From Hygrophila difformis (lineage: Eukaryota > Streptophyta > Magnoliopsida > Lamiales > Acanthaceae), in contig JAOANR010000005.1 in NCBI GenBank assembly GCA_030278955.1, positions 29,193,849 through 29,257,848 of the forward strand: 64,000 nucleotides of DNA, in the 5' to 3' direction. The notes under the pieces were generated by a model. That model ran no database searches. It saw only the letters and a program-made list of their open reading frames with translations, and had not been told where the DNA came from. A program made the translations under genes and the position numbers. Shown here piece by piece: positions 35,627 through 45,414 of this stretch (the stretch's first letter is position 1; every line of letters starts with the position of its first letter).

Positions 35627-36153
35627 TAGCAAAGAATCAATAGATCTATCTTTCCAAAAATCCATAAAAATTCAAAAATCCTCCAAAAATCCCAAAAATA
35701 CACTCACTGTTTACTGTTCATCAAAAATCCGTTTTGCTCAGTCCATATTCTCTGAATTCTGAGTTCATATTCGGTTTTTTTGGGTAGTTTACACTCAAAA
35801 TCATATAAAGTTTGAAAAACTTGGCCAAGGGAATCATTTTCTATGAATTTTTGAAGATCTTGGCCCTATTTTCTCAAACTCTTGTTCTTCATCTTGTTCT
35901 TGCCATTGTTCATCCACTTTTCACACACAACACTCCCCATTTGGAACCACCGTTCCATTTGGCAAACCATAATCATCCATTTTCTAGGGGTTATAATGCC
36001 CAAATTTTTCCAAATCTTCATCCTCCACCAAAAACTCCTTGAAAAACCCTAGAAAAATATATTCTGTCCACTTTTTCATTTTTCTGATTTTTGCTCTTTG
36101 GGATTTTGCCAAATCTGAATCCATATTCTTAATCCTCATCTCAAGAGCTTTCC
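35627..36153 (+). other. E leader, first part
   Basis: Non-coding A/T-rich leader up to the D insertion. The D target duplication TTTCC is at 36149-36153. It contains the GGCCAAGGGAATCATTTTCT and GGGGTTATAATGCCCAAATT blocks also seen in family A leaders (for example 8055 and 20878). No gene is visible. Confidence 0.6.
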
Positions 36154-36868
36154 TGCCATGGATCTTGCCGGAAACATTCTTGTAAAAGATGAAGATAAAG
36201 ACATGGACATGGAAAAGTAAAGATAGGGAAGCAAACCAACAACAAGAGCAAACGATGGAGAGCAAACAAGCCCCTACGTCTTGTCCTCAACTCCTCACAA
36301 GATCAAGGTGATGGTTGAAACAATCTTGGAGTGCTTCGGGTTCCAAGTTGTGGAGGTTGCCCAAGATGAGCAATGGTGTGAGATTATGAGTAAGCTCACA
36401 GGTGACCTTTTGAGAGAGAACTTGCAAAGTGTGCAAAGTATTTTCATTCAACAAAAGATCATACAAGGGTGTGAGGGAGGACATATATATAGAAGTTCAA
36501 GTGGCCCCACACTATCCTATATTTTAAGCAAGCAAGTGCACTATCCTAACATAAGCAAGCAAGTGCACTTATTATTAAACTAGAAAACATCAAAAGAACA
36601 AGGACCAAACGATAGGTCCGGTTGTGTCACAAAAGAGGGCTCGGGTCAGCTACTGCATGTGGGGTCCATGTGGCTAGATCCCGGGCTTTCTTCCGGATGG
36701 TATTGAAGCAACATCTTTGGTCCGGCTTGGCTTCCTACGGCCTTCAACATCTCTTCCTCAAAGCTCTGCTTCAATAGATCGGCAACTTGACTGGTGAACT
36801 TCTTAGCACGATTCCTCGAACAAGGACCAGTGGGAAATGTAAGAGCTACAGTTGTGGCTTCCATGCCA
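36154..36868 (-). repeat. D 3' LTR
   Basis: 715 bp. In element orientation TGGCATGGAAGCC to AAGATCCATGGCA. It encodes the last ~74 codons of gag-pol. It lacks the GTCGCGG repeats of A, C and E. Confidence 0.94.
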
Positions 36869-39800
36869 TTCCCTCCCCCTTCGGAAGGTTGAGCCATCAA
36901 CCGACAATAGTCTTCCTCGTCCCGTTCAAATAGTACAAGATCTGCAACATTGAAACTAGGATTAATGTTCCCATATTCATTAGGCAATTCCAATTTGTAT
37001 GCATTGTCATTAATCCTTTCTAAAACTTTAAACGGTCCATCTCCTCGTGGAGATAGTTTGTTGCGTCTCTTCGCTGGGAATCTCTCCTTTCTCAGATGAA
37101 GCCACACCCAGTCTCCTGGTTTCAACACCAGTTTCTTTCTACCCCTGTCATGATATTTCGCATATGACTCCGTAGACTTGATTAGGCTATCTTTAACATT
37201 CTGGTGTAGTTCCTTGATAGCTCTAGCCCTGTTCCTGCCATTAACATTAAGATGCTCATTGCTAGGCAATGGCAGAAGATCAATTGGAGTCAGGGGGTTA
37301 AAACCATAAACGACTTCAAAAGGGGACATGTGAGTTGCACTATGGATATGCCTATTATATGCAAATTCAATGTATGGTAGGCATTCATCCCAACTCTTAT
37401 AATTTGAAGCAGTAATAATACGAAGCAAGTTACCTAACACCCGGTTGACAGCTTCAGTCTGGCCATCAGTTTGGGGATGGAATGCAGTTGAGAACAACAA
37501 CTTCGTACCGATTTCGCTCCAAAGGGATTTCCAGAAGTAACTAATAAATCTAACATCCCGATCAGACACAATGGACTTTGGAATCCCATGCAATCTCACA
37601 ATCTCCTTGAAAAACAACTTCGCAACATGTAGTGCATCGCTTGTCTTCGTGCAAGGCAAGAAGTGTGCCATCTTCGAAAACCTATCTACCACCACAAATA
37701 TTGAATCTTTTCCTCTTGCAGTTCGTGGTAGACCAAGCACAAAATCCATGGAAATGTCTAGCCACGGTCCAGACGGTACAGGCAAGGCTTGGTACAATCC
37801 ATGAGGCTTGACTGTAGACTTAGCTTTTAAGCACATGATGCACTTAGCAATAAAATCTTCAACTTGTTTCCTCATACCAGGCCAATAAAACTTCTCAGAC
37901 AAGATCTCGGCTGTAGCATTCTTCCCGAAATGTCCCATGAGATGTCCATTATGGGCTTCTTGAATAAGCAACTCTCGAATTGATCCCTTGGGAATACACA
38001 ACCTATTTTCCCGGTATAGAAAACCATCCAACCTAGAGAACTCTCTCCAAGCATGTACCTCTGTTTCTCGGTATGCTTCTTCAAAGTCAGGATCCGTTGC
38101 GTATAAAGACTTGATATGTTCGAATCCCAAAAGATGTGTTGTGGCATAAGCAGCAAGGGTGGACCTTCTTGACAAAGCATCTGCGACCACATTATCTTTC
38201 CCCTTTTTGTATCGGATTACATAAGGGAATCCTTCAATAAACTGGCTCCATCGCGCATGACGCTTACTTAGCTGTCCTTGACCCCGAATATGCTTCAAGG
38301 TTTCATGATCTGTGTTGATTACAAATTCTCTACCTCGAAGATAATGTTGCCACACTCGAAGAGATCTTACCACAGCATAAAGTTCTTTGTCATAAGTAGA
38401 ATAATTCAACTGCGCACCTGAAAACTTTTCACTGTGATAGGCTATCGGACGTCCTTTCTGGATTAACACTGCTCCCATTCCCAATCCTGAAGCATCACAT
38501 TCAATCTCGAATGGTAGATCGAAGTTTGGTAAGGCAAGCACTGGAGCATGTGTCAACTTCTCTTTCAAAGATTCAAACGCCTTTTCTTCCGTCTGCCCCC
38601 ACTTAAAAGGTTTGTCCTTCTTAAGTAGCGTTGTGAGAGGCGCGGCAATGACGCTGAACTGTGCCACAAAACGTCGAAAGAATCCACAAAGACCTAAAAA
38701 CTGACGTACCTCTTGCACATTCTTTGGAGGTGGCCAATCAGAGATGGCTTTGACTTTAGCTGCATCAACTTTAAGACCTCCTTGTCCAACAATGAATCCT
38801 AAGAAGTTCAGCTCAGATGCATGAAAAGTACACTTCTCCTTATTCGCGTATAGCTTGACTTCTCGCAACCTGTTAATCACCTGTTGGACATGAAAAATGT
38901 GATCAGATTCGTTGGCACTGTATATCAAAATATCATCAAAATAAACAACGACAAATTTGCCAATGAAAGAACGAAGAGTCTCATTCATGAGACGCATAAA
39001 GGTAGACGGAGCGTTGGTAAGTCCGAATGGCATCACGAGCCATTCATATAGGCCAAATTTTGTCTTGAAGGCTGTCTTCCACTCATCTCCTGGTTTGACT
39101 CGGATCTGGTGGTAGCCACTTCTAAGATCAATCTTGGAGAAAATGTTGGCATGTCCAAGCTCGTCTAACATGTCATCAAGGTGCGGAATGGGATGTCGGT
39201 ACTTGATAGTGATGGCATTGACTGCCCTGCAATCGACGCACATTCTCCATGTTCCATCCTTCTTCGGAACAAGAAGAACTGGTACTGCACAAGGTGATAA
39301 ACTCTCGCGTACCCATCCTTTATCTAACAATTTCTGAACTTGACTTTGAATTTCCTTCGTTTCTTCGGGACTCATGCGGTATGCTGGCCTATTAGGAATA
39401 GAAGCCCCTGGCACAAAATCTATCTGATGTTCGATACCACGTAGTGGTGGTAGTCCAGCGGGTACTTCGTCAGGAAATACATCATTGTTTTGCTCCAGCA
39501 TTCTAGCAAATTCAGAAGGAATTTCAGGTGCAGTATGACAAGTTCTTTGAATAGATTCAACAGGTTTATAATAAGCAAGGAAACAGTGACCTGTTGTATT
39601 TTCATCTTGAATTGCTTGGTTGAATTCATTCTTTGTCAGCAATAGGCAAGGTTCCGATGCTTCGGAATGGATTTCCAATCTAGAGACTTTTGCTTTGCCT
39701 TGCTGTTTCGCTTTATGTTCTGCCTCTTCTTTTTTCATATTCTCCCGCAATCGCTCTTGGTCAATCTTTATGATTCTCGGCGGGAGCGGCTTTATAGTAT

Positions 39801-41631
39801 ACTTCTTTTTACAATACATGAAAGATAGAGAGTTGTCCTTACCTCGATAGGTCACATCGTTGTCATACAACCACGGTCGGCCTAAGAGAACATGACACGC
39901 AGTCATTGGGACAACATCACAAACGATCTTCTCAGCATAAGAACCAATTTTGTTAGGAACTTTGGCTCTCTGATTCACTTTCAGGGTTCCATTGTCATTC
40001 ATCCAATGAAGATGATATGGCTTCGGGTGCTCTTCTGTTGGTAGTCCTAGCCTGCGTATCACATAAGTACCCACCACATTAGTACAACTACCATTATCAA
40101 CAATGACAGAAGCCAAGTTACCATTAATATCACAATGACAATGAAAAAGGTTCTCCCTTTGTTCATCAAGTGGTGGATGGATCTTGTCAGCACTAAGAGT
40201 TCTCATTGCCACAAAGGTGGTTAAGACTCTTTCTTCTTCTTCAATCACTTCATGATCATCATCCACTTGTTCCGTTTCACAGTGTTCAGACTCCTCTTCC
40301 GACCCTTCTTCTTCAGATTCCAAAACTTTCAAATGACCACTTTCTAGTACAGCGACTCTCTTGACGAAAGGACATTCATTGGCATAATGCCCCTTTCGTT
40401 GACACTTGAAGCACATGGCATCCTTGATGTCCCGCTTGGGTCGCACTGGTTGCTCCTTTGGTGCTTGAGGTTTGTATGCTTTGAACTCCTTGGCGAGTTC
40501 AAATCCCTTTGGTCGGTTGGGCTTATCCTCGGGTTTTGGCCATGCTTTACCGGTCCAATTCTTTGCAGGCCACGACTTGCTAGGACTGGATGAACTACTT
40601 CCAAAGGTGATCCACGGTGCCTTGCCCTTATGTTGAGACTCAATCTTGGCTGCAAGATGTACCAAATCTTCGGTATGCTCATAGCCTCTTAAGTCAACTT
40701 CATCTCGAATGTCTTTTCTCAGCCCTTCCATGAATCTAGCATTCGTGATCTCCTCATCTTCTCTAACTCCACAACGAGTCATCAACTTTTCCATTTCCTG
40801 GTAGTACTCGTCGACTGTCTTACTTCCCTGAGTTAGAGTTGTCATTTTATGGTACAAGCTCTTCCTGTAGTAAGATGGTACAAATCTCTGCTGCATTAGT
40901 CTGATAAGATCATCCCATGTCTCGGTTGGTCTGAATCCGCGTTCCCTGATTTCCTTTGCGGTTTTCTGCCACCAAGCTAAGGCATAATCCTTGAACTGAG
41001 TAACTGCAATATGTACCTTGCTTTTCTCAGAATAGTTGTGGCATGCAAATATCAGCTCTATGGAATCTTTCCACTCTATGAACTCAGCTGGATCAGGAGT
41101 GCCCCTAAAAATTGGAATGTCGAATTTGATCCCTTTGATCTCTCCTTCATCATCATCATGATAGTTGTTATTGCGGCGACCTCTTTGCACTCGTGGTCCT
41201 CGAGGTACTGCTGCCGCAGGAGGGGGTACCGGTCTACCTCTTCTAGCATTTGCTGGTGGTCCCCTTTGTCTATCAACTTGTCCCTCGAGCTCTTCTTCAG
41301 CCTCGGCAATGTCATCATTGGGATCATTCTCACTATGCTCACTATCAGGAGTGTTGTGTGGAACACCGGGAGTTTGTGGCTCCACATCACCTATCAGTCT
41401 TCTTTGAACCATCCTAAGGGTGTGTGTTTCAACTGCCTGTCCGTGCACCCTTAGTTGGTCTGTAACTTCTTGGTGGATGCCTTCAATCTGACTATCAACT
41501 CTGTTATTTATATCCTCGATCTTCTTATCAATGTTTCTGAATTCAGACTTGAAATTCATATCCATGGTCTCCATTTTCTGACTCAGAGATTGGAGGATAT
41601 TGATAACATCGGAATTAGAAGATCCTGCCAT
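36646..41631 (-). CDS. D Gag-Pol polyprotein (gag, protease, RT, RNase H, integrase, CR-like tail)
   Basis: 1661 residues from the MAG start, which matches A, C and E. An in-frame ATG six codons upstream lies in the leader. Residues 1-75 are coiled-coil-like. Gag domain ~165-350, CCHC knuckle CFKCQRKGHYANEC 407-420, protease Asp512 in DNGS. RT has YFDD with the aspartate pair 899-900. RNase H has Asp1046. The integrase has an HHCC-type region (HNGHLMGHFG…C-x-x-C) and the triad Asp1296, Asp1357, Glu1393, i.e. DD35E. The C-terminus passes the polypurine tract at ~1584 and enters the LTR. It carries GPCSRNRAKKF at 1602-1612, like the CR motif of CRM elements, and stops at 36646. Length is typical of plant Ty3/gypsy gag-pol. 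All catalytic residues I could check are present. Confidence 0.93.
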   Translation of the reverse strand: MAGSSNSDVINILQSLSQKMETMDMNFKSEFRNIDKKIEDINNRVDSQIEGIHQEVTDQLRVHGQAVETHTLRMVQRRLIGDVEPQTPGVPHNTPDSEHSENDPNDDIAEAEEELEGQVDRQRGPPANARRGRPVPPPAAAVPRGPRVQRGRRNNNYHDDDEGEIKGIKFDIPIFRGTPDPAEFIEWKDSIELIFACHNYSEKSKVHIAVTQFKDYALAWWQKTAKEIRERGFRPTETWDDLIRLMQQRFVPSYYRKSLYHKMTTLTQGSKTVDEYYQEMEKLMTRCGVREDEEITNARFMEGLRKDIRDEVDLRGYEHTEDLVHLAAKIESQHKGKAPWITFGSSSSSPSKSWPAKNWTGKAWPKPEDKPNRPKGFELAKEFKAYKPQAPKEQPVRPKRDIKDAMCFKCQRKGHYANECPFVKRVAVLESGHLKVLESEEEGSEEESEHCETEQVDDDHEVIEEEERVLTTFVAMRTLSADKIHPPLDEQRENLFHCHCDINGNLASVIVDNGSCTNVVGTYVIRRLGLPTEEHPKPYHLHWMNDNGTLKVNQRAKVPNKIGSYAEKIVCDVVPMTACHVLLGRPWLYDNDVTYRGKDNSLSFMYCKKKYTIKPLPPRIIKIDQERLRENMKKEEAEHKAKQQGKAKVSRLEIHSEASEPCLLLTKNEFNQAIQDENTTGHCFLAYYKPVESIQRTCHTAPEIPSEFARMLEQNNDVFPDEVPAGLPPLRGIEHQIDFVPGASIPNRPAYRMSPEETKEIQSQVQKLLDKGWVRESLSPCAVPVLLVPKKDGTWRMCVDCRAVNAITIKYRHPIPHLDDMLDELGHANIFSKIDLRSGYHQIRVKPGDEWKTAFKTKFGLYEWLVMPFGLTNAPSTFMRLMNETLRSFIGKFVVVYFDDILIYSANESDHIFHVQQVINRLREVKLYANKEKCTFHASELNFLGFIVGQGGLKVDAAKVKAISDWPPPKNVQEVRQFLGLCGFFRRFVAQFSVIAAPLTTLLKKDKPFKWGQTEEKAFESLKEKLTHAPVLALPNFDLPFEIECDASGLGMGAVLIQKGRPIAYHSEKFSGAQLNYSTYDKELYAVVRSLRVWQHYLRGREFVINTDHETLKHIRGQGQLSKRHARWSQFIEGFPYVIRYKKGKDNVVADALSRRSTLAAYATTHLLGFEHIKSLYATDPDFEEAYRETEVHAWREFSRLDGFLYRENRLCIPKGSIRELLIQEAHNGHLMGHFGKNATAEILSEKFYWPGMRKQVEDFIAKCIMCLKAKSTVKPHGLYQALPVPSGPWLDISMDFVLGLPRTARGKDSIFVVVDRFSKMAHFLPCTKTSDALHVAKLFFKEIVRLHGIPKSIVSDRDVRFISYFWKSLWSEIGTKLLFSTAFHPQTDGQTEAVNRVLGNLLRIITASNYKSWDECLPYIEFAYNRHIHSATHMSPFEVVYGFNPLTPIDLLPLPSNEHLNVNGRNRARAIKELHQNVKDSLIKSTESYAKYHDRGRKKLVLKPGDWVWLHLRKERFPAKRRNKLSPRGDGPFKVLERINDNAYKLELPNEYGNINPSFNVADLVLFERDEEDYCRLMAQPSEGGGNGMEATTVALTFPTGPCSRNRAKKFTSQVADLLKQSFEEEMLKAVGSQAGPKMLLQYHPEESPGSSHMDPTCSS
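36869..36882 (-). other. Polypurine tract of D
   Basis: The minus strand GAAGGGGGAGGGAA precedes the LTR start TGGCATGG. It is nearly identical to the family A tract. Confidence 0.86.
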
Positions 41632-43217
41632 GATTAACAAAGTACACAAACTACAAGTATATATATATAAGGGTTAGTGAAATAAAATAAGAAGTATCAC
41701 TCGGGAAAACACTCGAGTCTCACCACCAAATATTCAGCCTTGGATTTGTCCACAACGGTCCAATGCCTCCGCAATTGATTCCAATCAAACCTTGACAGTG
41801 AGGATTGAATATAGAATTTGCGAACGCACAATGCAAGAACCGATTTGCAATTGTTCGACTCGATCAAAGAAACGCACGGAATGTATGTAAAATGTAATGC
41901 AAGGATTATGTTCAAGATATTAATCAGTTATTGATCCAAATATTCCAAATCCTCACAATTTGAAAAGTGAACTCACCAAAATATGAAAAGTGTAATCTCA
42001 CACCGCTCGACTCCCGTGCACTCAATCCCAAGTTGGAAAAATAAAACACACCAAGGAAAATGCTACAAGTGTAATACCACAAGAGAGAAATGAATAGGGC
42101 GTGAGAAAGGCTTCTTCTCTTTTTTTTTTTTCTTCTTTTTTTTTTCTTTCTTTTTTTTTTTTTATCTGTGGCTTTCAACAGTTAGGTTTCACGATTTTAT
42201 GAGAGGAATTCCTATATCTTTATCTCAGATGGAACTTCAACTCTATGTTCATGAAATTAATCAGAGGAACAATCGTGCCAACTATCTATCCACTTTATTT
42301 TTATTTTGTAAGCCTTGATGAGAATGCCCTATGTGCTTTAGAAAATATGTGGCTGATGTGGATGTACTAACTATAAGTAAAAGTACACAACTTTTGACTA
42401 GGTAAGAGTGTTCACACCTTAGTCACTTGAAGCACACAAGTCACTCAAATTTACCACACATATGGCGTGTACAAAGGAAAATTGAGGAGCTAGCTTGCCT
42501 ACTTTCTTTGACTAGGTTCAAACTTGGCTCTTGGGATGGTGAACAACTAACTTGGCTCTTGGGAAAATTGAGAAGCTAGCACACAATTAACTTGACTCTT
42601 GGATTAATAAACAACTAGCCCACAATTCTATCTCAAATTCCCAAAGGTGGCGGCTCCAAGAGTAGATAAGGGAATTTTATCTCAAAAGTAATGATTATGC
42701 TCCTACCCTTATCCCTTAACACTTCACAACTTCAACTTTATGGATCAAAATGATTCAGCCAAGAACAAGTTGAAGATTATGAAGAACACACCAAGAACAC
42801 TCAAAAACCTCAAAATCACTCTTTTGGAATTTTTAGATTCAATTCACCAATTAAGCTCAAGAACAAGTTTCCATATGCAAAACATAAACACACAAGAGGA
42901 AAAATGTGTGAAACCTAAGGACAAACACGAAATTAACAAGATCAAAGACCAAAAGTGGTAGAATTTTTGGATTTTTGCTAAGAACACACAAGAACATCAA
43001 AGATTCATAACTATTACATACGAACTCCAAATCAAGCACATGATATATGAAAATTCATCTACTCGACGAGAGGAATTCAAATATATGATCAGATTTCAGG
43101 AATTCAAAGTATCAAGTTCGTGAAAGACCAAAACAGTCCGCTGTTCACTTTTTGATTTTGAAGTTTTTCGATTTTTATGAGTTTTTGAGATTTGATCACA
43201 AGAAAGTTCCAACAATA
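41632..43217 (-). other. D 5' leader, non-coding
   Basis: It contains an AATAAAGTGGATAG...TGGCACGATTGTTCCTCTGA block (plus-strand 42260-42300) related to those of A, C and E. A purine-rich tract also lies here. CTAAC (41677-41673) is followed by an A/T-rich run and the first AG at 41652-41651, 20 bases before the gag ATG, resembling a 3' splice site. No gene is visible. Confidence 0.6.
42111..42164 (-). repeat. Homopurine/homopyrimidine tract in the D leader
   Basis: About 54 bases of nearly pure T with a few C on the plus strand (poly-A/G in element orientation). Low complexity. Confidence 0.85.
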
Positions 43218-43229
43218 GCTCTGATACCA
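43218..43229 (-). other. D primer-binding site (initiator tRNA-Met)
   Basis: The minus strand reads TGGTATCAGAGC. A spacer of 16 bases separates it from the 5' LTR, longer than in the A, B and E families. Confidence 0.87.
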
Positions 43230-43245
43230 AAATCTAATAAACTAC

Positions 43246-43960
43246 TGCCATGGATCTTGCCGGAAACATTCTTGTAAAAGATGAAGATAAAGACATGGAC
43301 ATGGAAAAGTAAAGATAGGGAAGCAAACCAACAACAAGAGCAAACGATGGAGAGCAAACAAGCCCCTACGTCTTGTCCTCAACTCCTCACAAGATCAAGG
43401 TGATGGTTGAAACAATCTTGGAGTGCTTCGGGTTCCAAGTTGTGGAGGTTGCCCAAGATGAGCAATGGTGTGAGATTATGAGTAAGCTCACAGGTGACCT
43501 TTTGAGAGAGAACTTGCAAAGTGTGCAAAGTATTTTCATTCAACAAAAGATCATACAAGGGTGTGAGGGAGGACATATATATAGAAGTCCAAGTGGCCCC
43601 ACACTATCCTATATTTTAAGCAAGCAAGTGCACTATCCTAACATAAGCAAGCAAGTGCACTTATTATTAAACTAGAAAACATCAAAAGAACAAGGACCAA
43701 ACGATAGGTCCGGTTGTGTCACAAAAGAGGGCTCGGGTCAGCTACTGCATGTGGGGTCCATGTGGCTAGATCCCGGGGTTTCTTCCGGATGGTATTGAAG
43801 CAACATCTTTGGTCCGGCTTGGCTTCCTACGGCCTTCAACATCTCTTCCTCAAAGCTCTGCTTCAATAGATCGGCAACTTGACTGGTGAACTTCTTAGCA
43901 CGATTCCTCGAACAAGGACCAGTGGGAAATGTAAGAGCTACAGTTGTGGCTTCCATGCCA
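43246..43960 (-). repeat. D 5' LTR
   Basis: 715 bp, the partner of 36154-36868 with about two substitutions. It borders TTTCC at 43961-43965. Confidence 0.95.
43576..43583 (-). promoter_or_regulatory. Predicted TATA box of the D 5' LTR
   Basis: The minus strand reads CTTCTATATATATGTCC. It is the only strong TATA in this LTR. Confidence 0.57.
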
Positions 43961-43965
43961 TTTCC

Positions 43966-45414
43966 ATTGGTGTATGGTTCATTCAAATCCGAGTTCATAT
44001 GCCCAAGTTATGTTCATTTGAAGATTCATGAGTGTTCTTCATGTTCTTCATCCAAAATCCAAAAATATCATATGTTTTGCTTTTTGATTCTTTGATTTTG
44101 TGTTTATTGGCTTGTTTTCATGTGTTTGAACATCAATGTATGGATATTGCATTATTCCCAAAGCATATTGAGCATTGAACACAAGTTTGGTTGAACAAGT
44201 GCCTTAGATTGCTCTCTATTTTCACATTCCGGAAACTTTGGTGTTTGTGCAAAAGGGGAGTCGGGTCTGCTATCAATCCAAGGGATGTGTTTACACATTT
44301 TGGGTGTTAGGAATCGATTGGAAGTAGTTTCAAGGCGTTTGGAGCTCATTTGGTCGATCAAATCACAAAAACAAAAAAAACTGCCACTGTGAGTCCGAAT
44401 CTGCAGCAAACTTTGAATGTTCATAACTTCTTTAGTTCTATGAGTTTCTTGATGAATCTTCAACCATCTTCAAGAAAATTGAGTCCTGAATCCATTGCAA
44501 TTTGAATCAAGTGTTTTGGACAAGTATTGACAAAGTTATGACCACTTTTGTACCCATTGCCCAAAAGCTGGCGACCTCATAAAAACCCTGCGCGTGGGGG
44601 CGCGTGTGAGCAGTAATAGTACCAACTTTTGCTTTATTTGTCTCCTAACTCACACATAGTCACTATCATATTGATCCCCTTTGACCTTGGTACCATTGGG
44701 ACACATCAAAACCTCAAATTTGTTAAGGTTTCAAATCTGCCAGCCTTCAAATCATTGGGATTGAGTGTTTTGTTTGTTGGGGAATATTTCCAAGTGTTTT
44801 GAGTGCAAAGTGAGCCACCAACATATATTTGGGATATTGGGACTATATTTTTAGTGATACAATAAAGTGGATATCTGACTGGCACAATTGTTCCTCTGAA
44901 CAAAGTTCACGAACACCGAGTTGAAGTTCCGCCTACTATAAAGGCATTGTAATTCCTTTCATGAGTTGTGATACCTAGCCGAGAAGCCACTTGAGTATTA
45001 CGACTTTTTCCCGAGTGTTATTTTCCGGTGAGCTTACTCATATAATTCGGATCAATCAAGGACATAGCCAATTCGGAAGGACTGTGAACGTTGATAGCAA
45101 TCGCACTAAATCGACTTGTGCTCAATTATCATTTGCATTGCATTGCATATCACATACATATCTTAGCGTCCTTTTGATTGAGTCGAACTTTGCATTTTGT
45201 TCCGTGCATTGTGCGTCATATATATATCTCATTCCCGATCTTCCTACTCAATTTCGGATGTACCTCAAGAATTGATTTGTGATCGAGCTCAAGACATTCA
45301 ACGCTTTGAGTTTGAGAATTAAGTGAGGAAAGAAAGAAAAGAGGGGAGATCACCAAAAATATTTTATTTCTTTATTTTCTAACTTTTATATATATATCTA
45401 GTTTTTCTTCTGAT
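43966..45414 (+). other. E leader, second part
   Basis: Resumes after D. It is closely similar to the C leader over several hundred bp (GTTGAACAAGTGCC, AATAAAGTGGATATCTGACT at 44861-44880, GAAGCCACTTGAGTATTACG, GATAGCAATCGCACTAAATC). CTAAC at 45379-45383 is followed by the first AG at 45400-45401, just before the start at 45415. Confidence 0.65.

Larger units (their letters stand above)
36154..43960 (-). mobile_element. D: apparently intact Ty3/gypsy (CRM-like) retrotransposon
   Basis: 7807 bp, inserted in the leader of E with the duplication TTTCC (36149-36153 and 43961-43965). The 715-bp LTRs are equal in length and differ at only two positions by eye. It has a primer site, leader, an uninterrupted gag-pol and a polypurine tract. 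It is the only fully contained element in the window whose gag-pol has no visible lesion. Confidence 0.95.
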
